From NCBI RefSeq assembly GCF_003001995.1, contig NZ_PVNB01000037.1, positions 1 to 33,841 of the forward strand: a stretch of 33,841 bases of DNA. The letters are read 5' to 3'. Both the position numbers and the translations under genes were made by a program. This document shows, in pieces, positions 14,022-22,290 of the stretch (position 1 is its first letter; each line of letters begins with the position of its first letter). The DNA is from Orenia metallireducens. GTDB taxonomy: Bacteria > Bacillota > Halanaerobiia > Halobacteroidales > Halobacteroidaceae. The notes beneath the pieces are model-generated. The model did no database searches. It had not been told where the DNA came from and was given only the letters and a program-made list of their open reading frames with translations.

Positions 14022-15872
14022 ATGGATTGTTGTAATATAAGCCACCAGATCGATATACCAGAAGGTGCCAAAAAGATCGTATTAGCAGGAAATCCGAATG
14101 TAGGAAAATCGATCTTCTTTAATTCTTTTACGGGAATTTATGTCGATGTATCTAATTATCCAGGGACTACTTTGGATATTAGTTCTGGAAAGTATAAGGA
14201 TGATGTAGTTATCGATACCCCAGGTGTTTATGGAGTATCTTCCTTTAATGATGAAGAGATTGTAGCTAGAGATGTAATTGCTTCAGCAGATGTAGTAGTA
14301 AATATCGTTGATGCAGTTCATTTAGAACGGGATCTGTTCTTAACTCAACAGATTATCGATATGGGTATCCCAGTATTGGTAGCCTTGAATATGATGGATG
14401 AGGCTCAAAAGAGTGGGTTGGAGATAAATGTTGATACTTTAAGCCAAAAGCTAGGAGTACCAGTGATTCCAACGACTGCCATTAGAGGTGATGGATTAAG
14501 TGAAGTAAAAGAGGCTGTCTGGACTGCTAAGGTAGGAAATAGTAGCTTAAAGTTAGAAGATGAGCTAGAAGATGTGAAGTTTAAAGGGGCTAGTAGATCA
14601 GAGTCACTATTGATCTTAGAGGGGGATCCACATGTAGCAGAAAAGTATAGTACTGAACCTTTGGAGTATAGAGAGACTATCTATAGAGACCGTCGTGAGC
14701 GAGTAAATGAGATTGTTGATAAGGTAGTTACTGAAACAAATGAAGGAACGAGTTTGAGAACCACTATAGGGAGATTGATGCTAAGACCAATAACAGGAAT
14801 TCCGATGTTATTATTGGCTCTATATGCCTTATATCAGTTTGTTGGAGTATTTATTGCTCAAACAATTGTTGGAATTACAGAAGAGACTATCTTTATTAAT
14901 ACTTATGAGCCTTTTATTAGAGGAGTTATCCATAATATAGTTGAGCCTGGTTCATTGACCAGTCAGTTGTTGGTGGGAGAGTTTGGACTATTGACGATGG
15001 CTATTACTTATACCTTTGGTTTATTACTTCCACTAGTTGTTGGTTTTTATTTCTTCTTGGCTATCTTAGAGGATTCGGGATATTTGCCAAGGATTGCAGC
15101 TTTAGTTGATAGAATGTTGACATCTTTAGGATTGAATGGTAGAGCGGTAATCCCGATGTTATTAGGCTTTGGTTGTGTAACTATGGCTACCATTACCACT
15201 AGATTGTTAGGTTCTAAGCGTGAGCGGATTATTGCAGTCTTCTTATTAGGATTAGCAATTCCTTGTTCTGCACAGCTAGGGGTTATTGCAGGATTGATTG
15301 CTCCATTAGGTGCTAAGTTCTTTATTGTCTATGTGGCAGCTATCTTTGCAGTTTATGTGCTAGCAGGAACCTTCTTAAACAAGATATTACCTGGTGAATC
15401 TACAGATTTATTGATCGATTTACCACCACTTCGTCTGCCAAGATTGAGTAATGTTATGCAAAAGACCTTTATTAAGTCCAAATCGTTCATTAAAGAGGCA
15501 GGACCTATTTTTGCAGTTGGTGCAGTAGCAATTACTTTAATGCAAGATTTTGGAATTTTAGAGGCTATTCAAAATGCAGTAGCACCAATAACTGTAGGAT
15601 GGTTAGAGCTACCTAAAGAAACTGCTACAGCATTTATTATGGGAATTGTTCGTCGTGACTTTGGTGCAGCTGGCTTAACTGACTTGGCAATGACACCGGC
15701 TCAGACTACAGTAGCTTTGATTACAATTACATTATTTGTACCATGTATTGCAGCAATGTTGATTATGATTAAAGAGAGAAGCTGGAAAGAGAGTATTTAT
15801 ATCTGGTTTGGTAGCTGGATTACAGCCTTTGTGACAGGTGGTATTGTAGCTAAAATATTGTCGTTATTTTAA
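14022..15872 (+). CDS. feoB: FeoB ferrous iron transporter, system 2
   Basis: A 616-residue GTPase-coupled Fe(II) permease. The G domain has G1 GNPNVGKS (23-30), G3 DTPG (65-68) and G4 NMMD (123-126), where canonical GTPases have NKxD; NMMD-type G4 motifs are common in FeoB. A helical spacer (about 155-245) precedes the polytopic part (about 255-612) with Gate-like motifs around GFGCVTMATITTR and LAIPCSAQLGV. The start follows GGGAGGAAG. It is probably co-transcribed with feoA2. The G4, length and partner FeoA all differ from the first Feo system, suggesting different conditions or affinity; that is inference. Confidence 0.95.
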   Translation: MDCCNISHQIDIPEGAKKIVLAGNPNVGKSIFFNSFTGIYVDVSNYPGTTLDISSGKYKDDVVIDTPGVYGVSSFNDEEIVARDVIASADVVVNIVDAVHLERDLFLTQQIIDMGIPVLVALNMMDEAQKSGLEINVDTLSQKLGVPVIPTTAIRGDGLSEVKEAVWTAKVGNSSLKLEDELEDVKFKGASRSESLLILEGDPHVAEKYSTEPLEYRETIYRDRRERVNEIVDKVVTETNEGTSLRTTIGRLMLRPITGIPMLLLALYALYQFVGVFIAQTIVGITEETIFINTYEPFIRGVIHNIVEPGSLTSQLLVGEFGLLTMAITYTFGLLLPLVVGFYFFLAILEDSGYLPRIAALVDRMLTSLGLNGRAVIPMLLGFGCVTMATITTRLLGSKRERIIAVFLLGLAIPCSAQLGVIAGLIAPLGAKFFIVYVAAIFAVYVLAGTFLNKILPGESTDLLIDLPPLRLPRLSNVMQKTFIKSKSFIKEAGPIFAVGAVAITLMQDFGILEAIQNAVAPITVGWLELPKETATAFIMGIVRRDFGAAGLTDLAMTPAQTTVALITITLFVPCIAAMLIMIKERSWKESIYIWFGSWITAFVTGGIVAKILSLF

Positions 15873-15875
15873 TAG

Positions 15876-15940
15876 AGTGTAAGTGAGAGTGTGGGTGTGA
15901 GTAGACTACTTAGAGTTAGCTCAGTGCTCACACTTTTTTT
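15876..15940 (+). terminator. Terminator of the second feo operon built on repeat-like inverted arms
   Basis: AGTGTAAGTGAGAGTGTGGG and following bases to 15904 pair imperfectly with the arm ending GCTCACACT at 15934. The arm runs straight into a TTTTTTT tract. The low-complexity GTG-rich arm resembles the stop-codon-associated repeats elsewhere in the window, but here it serves as a terminator. Confidence 0.7.
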
Positions 15941-15974
15941 ATTAATATAGGTTTATAAGTGAGAATTAATGAGT

Positions 15975-16280
15975 GTATAGCTACATTTTTCACTTTAAAA
16001 AGTGAGTAAAATTATTAAAATATTTTTCGGGAAAGCTTATCAGCTTTTTTCCCGAGTGTTTTTTGCCATTGCCGCAAAAGTCACCAAAAAGTCTAGAAAA
16101 AATTCAACTCACTCAGCAATCAAAATAATGAGTATTATCACTTATTAGACTCTCTAAATCAAAATTTCATGATACTCTAAATCCTAGCTCAATTTTTGCT
16201 TCGTTCAAACAGAAATTTTTTTCGGCTTAAAAACCCTAAAATCTTTTTAATTGTAAATTCAAAAGTGTCGCATTATCATT
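15975..16280 (+). repeat. Dispersed intergenic element, copy A (about 300 bp)
   Basis: It shares with 26387-26736 two exact blocks: 17 nt at 16106-16122 (same as 26580-26596) and 24 nt at 16189-16212 (same as 26662-26685), with diverged sequence between and around. The right end AAAAGTGTCGCATTAT (16261-16276) is roughly the inverted complement of the left end near 15975-15990. Inside are hairpins TCGGGAAAGCT/AGC...CCCGA (16027-16055) and TTTTGC/GCAAAA (about 16062-16079). No coding capacity is credible, so it looks like a small non-autonomous mobile or hairpin repeat. Confidence 0.65.
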
Positions 16281-16324
16281 ATATACCGACATATTTAAAT
16301 TCTAAAATAAGAGGTGATCAAAAA

Positions 16325-16465
16325 GTGAAATGTAATACAGATAAAAAGATAAGAGTCTGCTCGGAATGTGGGTATGAAGTCAAGGATAAATCGGTAATTC
16401 GTTGTCCAAGATGTTTTAAGATATTATTGAAGAAGTGTTCTGAGTGTGATGGATGTGGAATATAA
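16325..16465 (+). CDS. Small double zinc-ribbon/zinc-knuckle protein
   Basis: A 46-residue basic protein with CSECG, CPRCF and CSECDGC motifs, giving eight or nine cysteines arranged as a treble-clef or zinc-ribbon type metal site. I start it at the GTG at 16325, which has GAGGTGA 7 bases upstream. A longer frame from 16196 would read into the dispersed repeat and looks spurious. The stop codon lies in the first arm of its own terminator. No function is recognised; it could bind zinc, nucleic acid or a protein partner. Confidence 0.6.
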   Translation: MKCNTDKKIRVCSECGYEVKDKSVIRCPRCFKILLKKCSECDGCGI

Positions 16466-16504
16466 AAGGATTTAGACCTAGGTCTAAATCCTTTTATATT
16501 TTTA
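16461..16504 (+). terminator. Terminator after the zinc-ribbon gene (perfect 38-nt palindrome)
   Basis: The arm TATAAAAGGATTTAGACCT (16461-16479) is followed directly by its exact complement to 16498, then T-rich sequence. The upstream gene's stop codon is inside the stem. Confidence 0.85.
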
Positions 16505-16525
16505 ATAGCTTAAAGTAGATAAAAA

Positions 16526-16554
16526 TTGAAATCTTTAACTGCTAAAGATATAAT
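16526..16554 (+). promoter_or_regulatory. Promoter of the pxp operon
   Basis: TTGAAA (16526-16531), 17-bp spacer, TATAAT (16549-16554), about 35 bp before the pxpA start. Confidence 0.7.
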
Positions 16555-16561
16555 AGCAGTT
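16537..16561. promoter_or_regulatory. Inverted repeat operator over the pxp -10 element
   Basis: AACTGCTA and TAGCAGTT form a perfect 8-bp inverted repeat with a 9-bp centre, and the -10 lies inside it. This geometry suits a dimeric repressor of the operon. No regulator gene is adjacent, so its identity is unknown. Confidence 0.55.
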
Positions 16562-16588
16562 AATAGAGCTTGAAAAGGGAGATGTGAG

Positions 16589-17347
16589 ATGAGAAAGGTT
16601 GATTTAAATAGTGATTTAGGAGAATCCTATGGTAGATATAGTTGTGGAAATGATTATGAAGTTATTAAAAGAATCAGTTCAGCTAATATTGCCTGTGGCT
16701 TTCATGCTGGCGACCCAGTGGTGATGGAAAAGACGGTCAAATTTGCTTTAGAGGAAGGAGTAGCAATTGGAGCCCATCCAGGACTACCTGACTTAATGGG
16801 CTTTGGGAGAAGAAGGATGGAGGTTAGTTTAGAGGAAGTACGAGCCTATCTAATTTATCAAGTTGCTGCCTTAGATGGATTTGTAAAGACCTTAGGTGGG
16901 AAGTTACAGCATGTTAAGCCACATGGTGCCTTATATAATATGGCAGCTAGTGATTATAATTTGGCTAGGGCTATAGCAGAGGCTATTTATAACCTTAACA
17001 GTGAGTTGGTTCTAGTAGGATTGGCCAATTCTGAGCTAATTAAAGCTGCTGAGGATGTAGGTTTAAGAACAGCTAATGAGGTCTTTGCAGATAGGGCTTA
17101 TACCAGCGATGGGAAGCTACTTTCTAGAAGAGAAGTGGGAGCAGTAATTGAAGATGGTAATGTAATAGCTAAGCGGGTCTTAAAGATGATAGTAGAGAAT
17201 AAGGTTGAAACAATTACAGGTGAAGAAATTGAAATTAAGGCAGATACTATCTGTGTTCATGGAGATACTGAAGCTGCGTTAGCTTTAGTGGAGCAGATTA
17301 ATCAGACTTTAGATGAGAATGATATAGAAGTAGCACCATTTTTATAG
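16589..17347 (+). CDS. pxpA: 5-oxoprolinase subunit A (LamB/YcsF family)
   Basis: A 252-residue cytoplasmic protein. The N-terminal signature VDLNSDLGESYGRY, then ANIACGFHAGDP, QHVKPHGALYN and the C-terminal CVHGD are diagnostic of the LamB/YcsF family. With PxpB and PxpC it catalyses ATP-dependent opening of 5-oxoproline (pyroglutamate) to glutamate. It has the normal length and an AGGGAG site before the ATG. First gene of an operon, 15 bp before pxpB. It removes a toxic by-product and recovers glutamate, which could matter for a halophile's osmolyte metabolism; the latter is inference. Confidence 0.94.
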   Translation: MRKVDLNSDLGESYGRYSCGNDYEVIKRISSANIACGFHAGDPVVMEKTVKFALEEGVAIGAHPGLPDLMGFGRRRMEVSLEEVRAYLIYQVAALDGFVKTLGGKLQHVKPHGALYNMAASDYNLARAIAEAIYNLNSELVLVGLANSELIKAAEDVGLRTANEVFADRAYTSDGKLLSRREVGAVIEDGNVIAKRVLKMIVENKVETITGEEIEIKADTICVHGDTEAALALVEQINQTLDENDIEVAPFL

Positions 17348-17362
17348 AAGGGAGTTGATTTT

Positions 17363-18070
17363 ATGAGAGAGCAGTTAGAGTATTTTCCTGCCAGTGATAA
17401 CTCAATACTCGTCAAATTTGGAGATGAGATAAAAAAAGAGATTAATCAAGAGATTCAGGTAATGCTACACCTGTTAGAAAAAGAAGCAATAGCAGGTGTA
17501 ATAGAGTATATCCCTAGCTATACTAAGCTAATGATAGTTTATGACCCATTGACTATGGATTATGATGATTTAGTAGCTAAATTAAAAGAATTAGAAGATA
17601 GAATGGATACTTTCTCTACACCTTCTACTAAAATAATTGAAATCCCAGTTATGTATGGTGGAGAATATGGTCCAGATTTAGAAGCAGTAGCTAAGTATAA
17701 TAATTTGAGTACTGAAGAAGTAATCAAGATACATAGTAGTAGGGATTATTTGATTTATATGTTGGGATTTACGCCAGGCTTTCCTTATTTAGGTGGAATG
17801 TCAAAGAAGATTGCTACACCAAGGTTGAAGAAGCCTAGAAAGAAGGTTCCTGCTGGAAGCATAGGGATTGCTGAGCAGCAGACTGGAATTTATCCAATCA
17901 GTAGTCCTGGAGGCTGGCAGATAATAGCTAGGACTCCTATAAAATTATTTGATCCTCACCGGAAAGTTCCCTTTTTATTAGAGGCAGGAGCCTATCTTAG
18001 ATTCATACCAATTAGACCAGAAAAATTTGAATGGATTGAGAAGAAAGGAGGTTTCAAATGGGGAGTTTGA
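17363..18070 (+). CDS. pxpB: 5-oxoprolinase subunit B (KipI family)
   Basis: A 235-residue protein of the KipI/allophanate hydrolase subunit 1 type. Motifs include YMLGFTPGFPYLGG, RKKVPAGSIGIAEQQTGIYP and SPGGWQIIARTP, all in the expected order and length. It pairs with PxpC as the ATP-using half of 5-oxoprolinase. Its end overlaps pxpC by 13 bp, implying translational coupling. Older annotation may call it KipI, inhibitor of KinA, but the pxpA neighbour supports the oxoprolinase role. Confidence 0.94.
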   Translation: MREQLEYFPASDNSILVKFGDEIKKEINQEIQVMLHLLEKEAIAGVIEYIPSYTKLMIVYDPLTMDYDDLVAKLKELEDRMDTFSTPSTKIIEIPVMYGGEYGPDLEAVAKYNNLSTEEVIKIHSSRDYLIYMLGFTPGFPYLGGMSKKIATPRLKKPRKKVPAGSIGIAEQQTGIYPISSPGGWQIIARTPIKLFDPHRKVPFLLEAGAYLRFIPIRPEKFEWIEKKGGFKWGV

Positions 18071-19026
18071 TAGTTAATAAGCCAGGTCTATTGACCACTG
18101 TCCAAGACCAAGGGCGCTATGGATATCAACGTTATGGGATGCCAGTAGCAGGAGCAATGGACTCCTATGCCTTTCAAATTGCTAATTTATTAGTAGGCAA
18201 TGAACGAAGTGCTCCAGCTTTAGAGCTTACACTTTTAGGTCCAGAAATTATTTTTGAGGATAGCTTTCGGATTGCAATTACTGGTGGTGAATTGGGTGCT
18301 GAAATAAACGGTAAGAGAATCTATTCATGGTCTTCAGTAAAGATTAATTCTGGAGATAGATTGACCTTTAAAGGAGCTCAACAGGGGTGTAGAGCTTATT
18401 TGTCAGTTTCAGGGGGAATAGAGGTTGAAGAGGTAATGGGGAGTTCTTCTACTTATTTGCGAGGTCAACTAGGTGGCTATCTGGGAAGAAGCTTAAAGTC
18501 TGGTGATTCTTTAAAGATAGTAGATACTAATAAAGGAGATTTTTCTGGAATTATTAAAGTACCCACTGAGTATCTTCCTGAATATAAGGATAAATCTCAA
18601 ATTAGAGTAGTCAAAGGTCCCCAGTTTAATCGTTTCTCTCAAAGTGAGATCGATAAGTTCTTTAATAGTAAATATCTGATTTCAACTCAATCAGATAGAA
18701 TGGGCTATAGGTTGGAAGGAGCTAGAATTTCTCATCAGCAATCTTCAGATATAATCTCTGAAGGGATATCACTTGGAGCAATTCAAATACCTGGTGATGG
18801 ACAACCGATAATAATGATGGTTGATCATCAGACTACTGGTGGTTATACTAAGATTGCTAATGTGATTTCAGTTGATATAGCTACTTTGGCCCAGATGAAG
18901 CCTAGTGAGGAGATTTCCTTTTCTATGATAGATATTAAAGAAGCCCAGAGCTTTTATCATCAAAGGGAGGCTATGATTAGGGAGTTAGAGCAGATGATTA
19001 ATAAAATTTATCTTATTTATAATTGA
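18058..19026 (+). CDS. pxpC: 5-oxoprolinase subunit C (KipA family)
   Basis: A 322-residue biotin-independent carboxyltransferase-like protein (allophanate hydrolase subunit 2/KipA). Motifs are PGLLTTVQDQGRYGYQ and GAMDSYAFQIANLLVGN near the start, and VDHQTTGGYTKIANV near the end. The ribosome binding site AAAGGAGG is inside pxpB. It is the last gene of the operon, followed by a bidirectional terminator. Confidence 0.94.
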   Translation: MGSLIVNKPGLLTTVQDQGRYGYQRYGMPVAGAMDSYAFQIANLLVGNERSAPALELTLLGPEIIFEDSFRIAITGGELGAEINGKRIYSWSSVKINSGDRLTFKGAQQGCRAYLSVSGGIEVEEVMGSSSTYLRGQLGGYLGRSLKSGDSLKIVDTNKGDFSGIIKVPTEYLPEYKDKSQIRVVKGPQFNRFSQSEIDKFFNSKYLISTQSDRMGYRLEGARISHQQSSDIISEGISLGAIQIPGDGQPIIMMVDHQTTGGYTKIANVISVDIATLAQMKPSEEISFSMIDIKEAQSFYHQREAMIRELEQMINKIYLIYN

Positions 19027-19084
19027 AGGTAGGATTATAATTTTTGAATTACCACTCTTTTATCAATACAATATATTTAAAAGG

Positions 19085-19116
19085 AGAAGAACACTTCCTG
19101 TTGGAAATGTTCTTCT
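19085..19116. terminator. Bidirectional terminator between pxpC and the convergent lipoprotein gene
   Basis: The arms AGAAGAACA and TGTTCTTCT with inner TTCC/GGAA close on a TGTT loop. It has A-rich sequence on the left and AT-rich sequence on the right, and lies between convergent genes. Confidence 0.7.
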
Positions 19117-19163
19117 AAATAATATATATTTATAAGATTCTTAGATAAGGGGCAAATAAAGTC

Positions 19164-21110
19164 TTAATATAAGCTAATAATTGAAATTGAACCTTCAGGA
19201 TCATTAGCTGGAGTTTGATTATAGTATCCACTTACCTCTTCACCATCAACCTCTTGATATTCAGGCTCTCCTTCATTAGCTACCAATACTTTGCTGCCAT
19301 CGGGAGTAAAGGTTAGCATATCAGGTAGATAGCCTACTTCAATATCTGTAATCAGTTTTTCATTTTCAGTATCAAAGAACAATACTTTACCTCTATTAGT
19401 GGCTGGATTTTCTGCAGGAACAGCGATAGCAGCTAATCCTCCAGCAGGATGAACAGCAACACAGGTTACATCATCTGCACTAAATCCATTCAATTGATCT
19501 GCGAGGTCACTGATTCTAATTCTTGAATCATCATTTTCTGTATAATTGTCCACACTTCCTGCGGTTAAATTTGAGATATCTACAATATCTAATGATTTTT
19601 TATCCCCATTGACTAAAAGTAACTTTTGAGTCTTATAATCATAATTTACTATCTCTGCTCCACCTTCATCAAACTCTGAGCCTGTAGTATATCTACCACT
19701 TAAATCTAAAGTACCATCTGTATTTACTTCAAAAATAACTACAGTCCCAGAGATTTCGTAGGAGACCAATAAAAGGGGTTTATCTATTGGAGAGTGATTT
19801 GCTGATACGAATTTGATTCCTTCAGGTCCTAAATCGCCAGCATTATTATTTTTCATCTGAGTTTCAGTTGCTTCCAGATCTCTGGTATCATTATTATAGC
19901 TCATATAGGCTGGAGAGTGTGGGTTGCTTACATCATAAACCATAACTCCCCCGATCTTTTCAAGACCAATAAAGGCAAAAACTTTAGTTCCAACCCTTCC
20001 TACATCGATACCTTCAGGCGAAGGACCACTGTTATCACTTTCTTTTTCAGCTTTCATCTCTTCATCATTGTTATCTAGGTTAAACTTCGTATAATCATTG
20101 TCAACATATTCTGCAACTTTCTGTTCAATTTGATCTCCACTATCATATACTTGCTCTGCATCTTTATCCCAGATTGAGAATGATCTAGCACCAAAGGCAT
20201 ATAAATTTTCATGGTTGCCGTCATTATCATCGTCTCCAAGATATTTATAGATGCCTAGCTTACCTACCTTCTCTTTATCGGAAAAATCACTTGCGTTTGT
20301 TACACTTGAGTCCATAGCTACATCCTCTGCATCTAATTCATCATCAGTATCACCAACCCATAAGTCTTCTCCTTCATTGGCTGTAAAGATATAATCTACT
20401 CCATCAATATTAAAATAGGCGATTGAATCAGGTTGATAGATTCCATATAGATTTTGGTAAGTTGTAATATTGATCTGCTCATCTTTATGACTGGCATCAA
20501 GTCCATTTCCAGCTTGACCATGATCTTTAAATCCTAAGCCTACAACTTTGATTATCTCTTGACTTTCAATATCAACGACTGCTACTGCATTATTCTCCTG
20601 TAAAGTAACCCAAGCAGTCTTAGAATCAGCAGAGATAGCTATGTATTCAGGTTCATAACATTTTGCAGCAGAGGCTGCATTGGGATGGATTAAAATACTA
20701 TCTTCATTTTCAGTAGTAACACCTGTAAAAGTAGCCTGTTTAGGGTTAGGTGTAAGGTTATTTAAATCAGGCTCTTTATTGGCTATAAAATTAATATCAC
20801 CTGACTCTTTGGATACTGTTCTACTTTCAGGATTAAACCAATAGTTATCTTTAGCAGGTGTTATTAAATTATTATCTTTAAGACCTGACTTACTCCATTG
20901 TCCATTTTGATTGGTTTTAGCAGTACCATCAGCATTGCTGAAATTCAAGATAACACCTTCTACTCCAGTATCTTCAGAATCGATAATCTCACCAGAGACT
21001 GAATAGCTGCTGCTATCAGTACTATCATCGTTATCACTACATCCTACTAATGTGATTAGACCTAAAATTATTAATGATATCATTAATAATTTTTTGCAAT
21101 TAATCTTCAT
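19164..21110 (-). CDS. Choice-of-anchor I type lipoprotein (beta-propeller), probable Pho regulon member
   Basis: A 648-residue exported lipoprotein with lipobox LVGC (C24), followed by Ser+1. Residues about 32-110 form a small beta-rich module (SVSGEIIDSEDTGVEGVILN). From about 125 onward lies a YncE/LVIVD-like propeller of the choice-of-anchor I family, with motifs such as DFSDKEKVGKLGIY, YAFGARSFSIWD, GPSPEGIDVG and AGDLGPEGIKF. Acidic loops could bind calcium. The ribosome binding site AAGGAGTG precedes the ATG on the minus strand. Four PhoP-like repeats upstream suggest induction by phosphate limitation. Some family members are annotated near phosphatases, but I see no phosphatase catalytic motif. 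Confidence 0.8.
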   Translation of the reverse strand: MKINCKKLLMISLIILGLITLVGCSDNDDSTDSSSYSVSGEIIDSEDTGVEGVILNFSNADGTAKTNQNGQWSKSGLKDNNLITPAKDNYWFNPESRTVSKESGDINFIANKEPDLNNLTPNPKQATFTGVTTENEDSILIHPNAASAAKCYEPEYIAISADSKTAWVTLQENNAVAVVDIESQEIIKVVGLGFKDHGQAGNGLDASHKDEQINITTYQNLYGIYQPDSIAYFNIDGVDYIFTANEGEDLWVGDTDDELDAEDVAMDSSVTNASDFSDKEKVGKLGIYKYLGDDDNDGNHENLYAFGARSFSIWDKDAEQVYDSGDQIEQKVAEYVDNDYTKFNLDNNDEEMKAEKESDNSGPSPEGIDVGRVGTKVFAFIGLEKIGGVMVYDVSNPHSPAYMSYNNDTRDLEATETQMKNNNAGDLGPEGIKFVSANHSPIDKPLLLVSYEISGTVVIFEVNTDGTLDLSGRYTTGSEFDEGGAEIVNYDYKTQKLLLVNGDKKSLDIVDISNLTAGSVDNYTENDDSRIRISDLADQLNGFSADDVTCVAVHPAGGLAAIAVPAENPATNRGKVLFFDTENEKLITDIEVGYLPDMLTFTPDGSKVLVANEGEPEYQEVDGEEVSGYYNQTPANDPEGSISIISLY

Positions 21111-21255
21111 AATTCAACACTCCTTCTTATTGATTTTTAGTCTCTATCAACTATTCTAAATTTTATTGTAGGTAGTCTCCCCTCATAAAGTTGATAAATC
21201 CTCTAAATTTTATAAGCTTATATAGAAGACTCTATTTTATATTATTCCAAATTTA

Positions 21256-21294
21256 GGTTAAGGACTTATTAAGACTTTATTAAGAAAAGGTTAA
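21256..21294 (-). promoter_or_regulatory. PhoP-like box: four 11-bp-phased direct repeats
   Basis: Read on the minus strand: TTAACC, TTAATA, TTAATA, TTAACC, each separated by exactly 5 bp (plus-strand starts 21289, 21278, 21267, 21256). An extra TTAACT lies just upstream. This is the layout of Bacillus-type PhoP binding sites (TTAACA-like hexamers, 11-bp period). A TATAAA-like -10 lies about 20 bp downstream on the minus strand. Confidence 0.7.
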
Positions 21295-21393
21295 AGTTAA
21301 GGTGATAAACCTTAATCAGCTTGGTATTTAATAATAATTTAAGTATCTATATTGTTATTAAATTATCCAGTTTATTACTAATATTTACTTCTT

Positions 21394-21412
21394 TAATTTG
21401 AGAATCATTTAC
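21394..21412. promoter_or_regulatory. Weak Fur-like site before the beta-barrel gene
   Basis: TGAGAATCATTT matches the core of the stronger site at 3635 but overall only about 12/19. The rest of the divergent spacer 21111-21461 holds only AT-rich sequence and the PhoP-like repeats. Confidence 0.3.
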
Positions 21413-21461
21413 GGTAAAATTAATAGTGAACAGGGAAGAAAACCTACATAGGAGGAGGGAA

Positions 21462-22220
21462 ATGATGAAAAGAATCGCAGTAATAGTCGTAGCCTTAGTC
21501 ATAGTATTAAATACTGCAACAGTCTTTGCTAATGACCAAATCGGTATGGGGTTTGATTATATGAAGTTAAATTATAAGTATAATGACAACCTAGAGCAGA
21601 ATATGGAAGCAAAGCAGGTGCGTGGTTCCTTTAGATTTACTGATGAGCTGGCTTTAGAAGCTGATTATTCCTTTGGTGGATATAATAATTATATCGATTC
21701 AGATTTTCAAAATATCGGTTTAGCTTTAAAGAAGGACTTTAATATTATCCCAGATACTAAGCTTTATGTTGGTGTTGGGGGTATTTACTCCAACTTTAAA
21801 ACTGACTTCTTTAACCAAGAATTATTCACTATTGAAAACAAGAGTGCAAACCTATTATTTGGTCTAGAAAGGGATTTAACTGATAGAATTGGATTCTTTA
21901 TAGATGGGGAGTATGGTTTAGCTGGTGATTATACTGTATCTTCACCATTATTAGAGGATAACAGTGAGTTTGAAGGTAATAGCTTAACTGACTATGAAAT
22001 CAATAGTAATTATTCTTTAGAAACTGGATTGACCTTTGCCTTAGCAGAAGATTTAACTGCTAAAGTTGGCTATAGAATCAAACAAGAGAATCTTAAAAAT
22101 AAAGCTTTTAGTGTGAACCTAGATACTCAAGACAGTAACAATATCCTCGATAGCTATAATATCACAGATATTGACCGTCTGACTCAAGGTGTATTTATAG
22201 GCGTTGAAACTAGATTTTAA
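21462..22220 (+). CDS. Outer-membrane beta-barrel protein
   Basis: A 252-residue exported protein with signal peptide (about 1-24, ending VFA-N). Alternating polar/non-polar strands follow in hairpin pairs, such as YMKLNYKYND, RGSFRFTDELALEADYSF, GLALKKDF and KLYVGVGGIYSNF. The last strand ends FIGVETRF with a terminal phenylalanine, the BamA-type C-terminal signal. I count roughly eight to twelve strands, so an OmpA/OmpW-like barrel is plausible. It requires an outer membrane, so the host is a diderm. GGAGGAGGG precedes two adjacent ATGs (21462, 21465). Substrate or role is unknown; the weak Fur-like site hints at iron. Confidence 0.75.
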   Translation: MMKRIAVIVVALVIVLNTATVFANDQIGMGFDYMKLNYKYNDNLEQNMEAKQVRGSFRFTDELALEADYSFGGYNNYIDSDFQNIGLALKKDFNIIPDTKLYVGVGGIYSNFKTDFFNQELFTIENKSANLLFGLERDLTDRIGFFIDGEYGLAGDYTVSSPLLEDNSEFEGNSLTDYEINSNYSLETGLTFALAEDLTAKVGYRIKQENLKNKAFSVNLDTQDSNNILDSYNITDIDRLTQGVFIGVETRF

Positions 22221-22221
22221 G

Positions 22222-22255
22222 AAGTAGTGACTATTAATAGTCACTACTTTTTTTA
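22222..22255 (+). terminator. Terminator of the beta-barrel gene
   Basis: Perfect palindrome of 13-bp arms (AGTAGTGACTATT and complement) at 22223-22248, followed by seven T residues. Confidence 0.9.
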
Positions 22256-22290
22256 TACATAAGGTATTTTGCTATTAAAAGTATAGTCAG

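Noticed and set aside
16196-16324. Extended N-terminus of the zinc-ribbon gene from a start at 16196
   Set aside because: This part lies inside the dispersed intergenic element, has no ribosome binding site, and reads as an accidental open frame. The GTG at 16325 has a good site.
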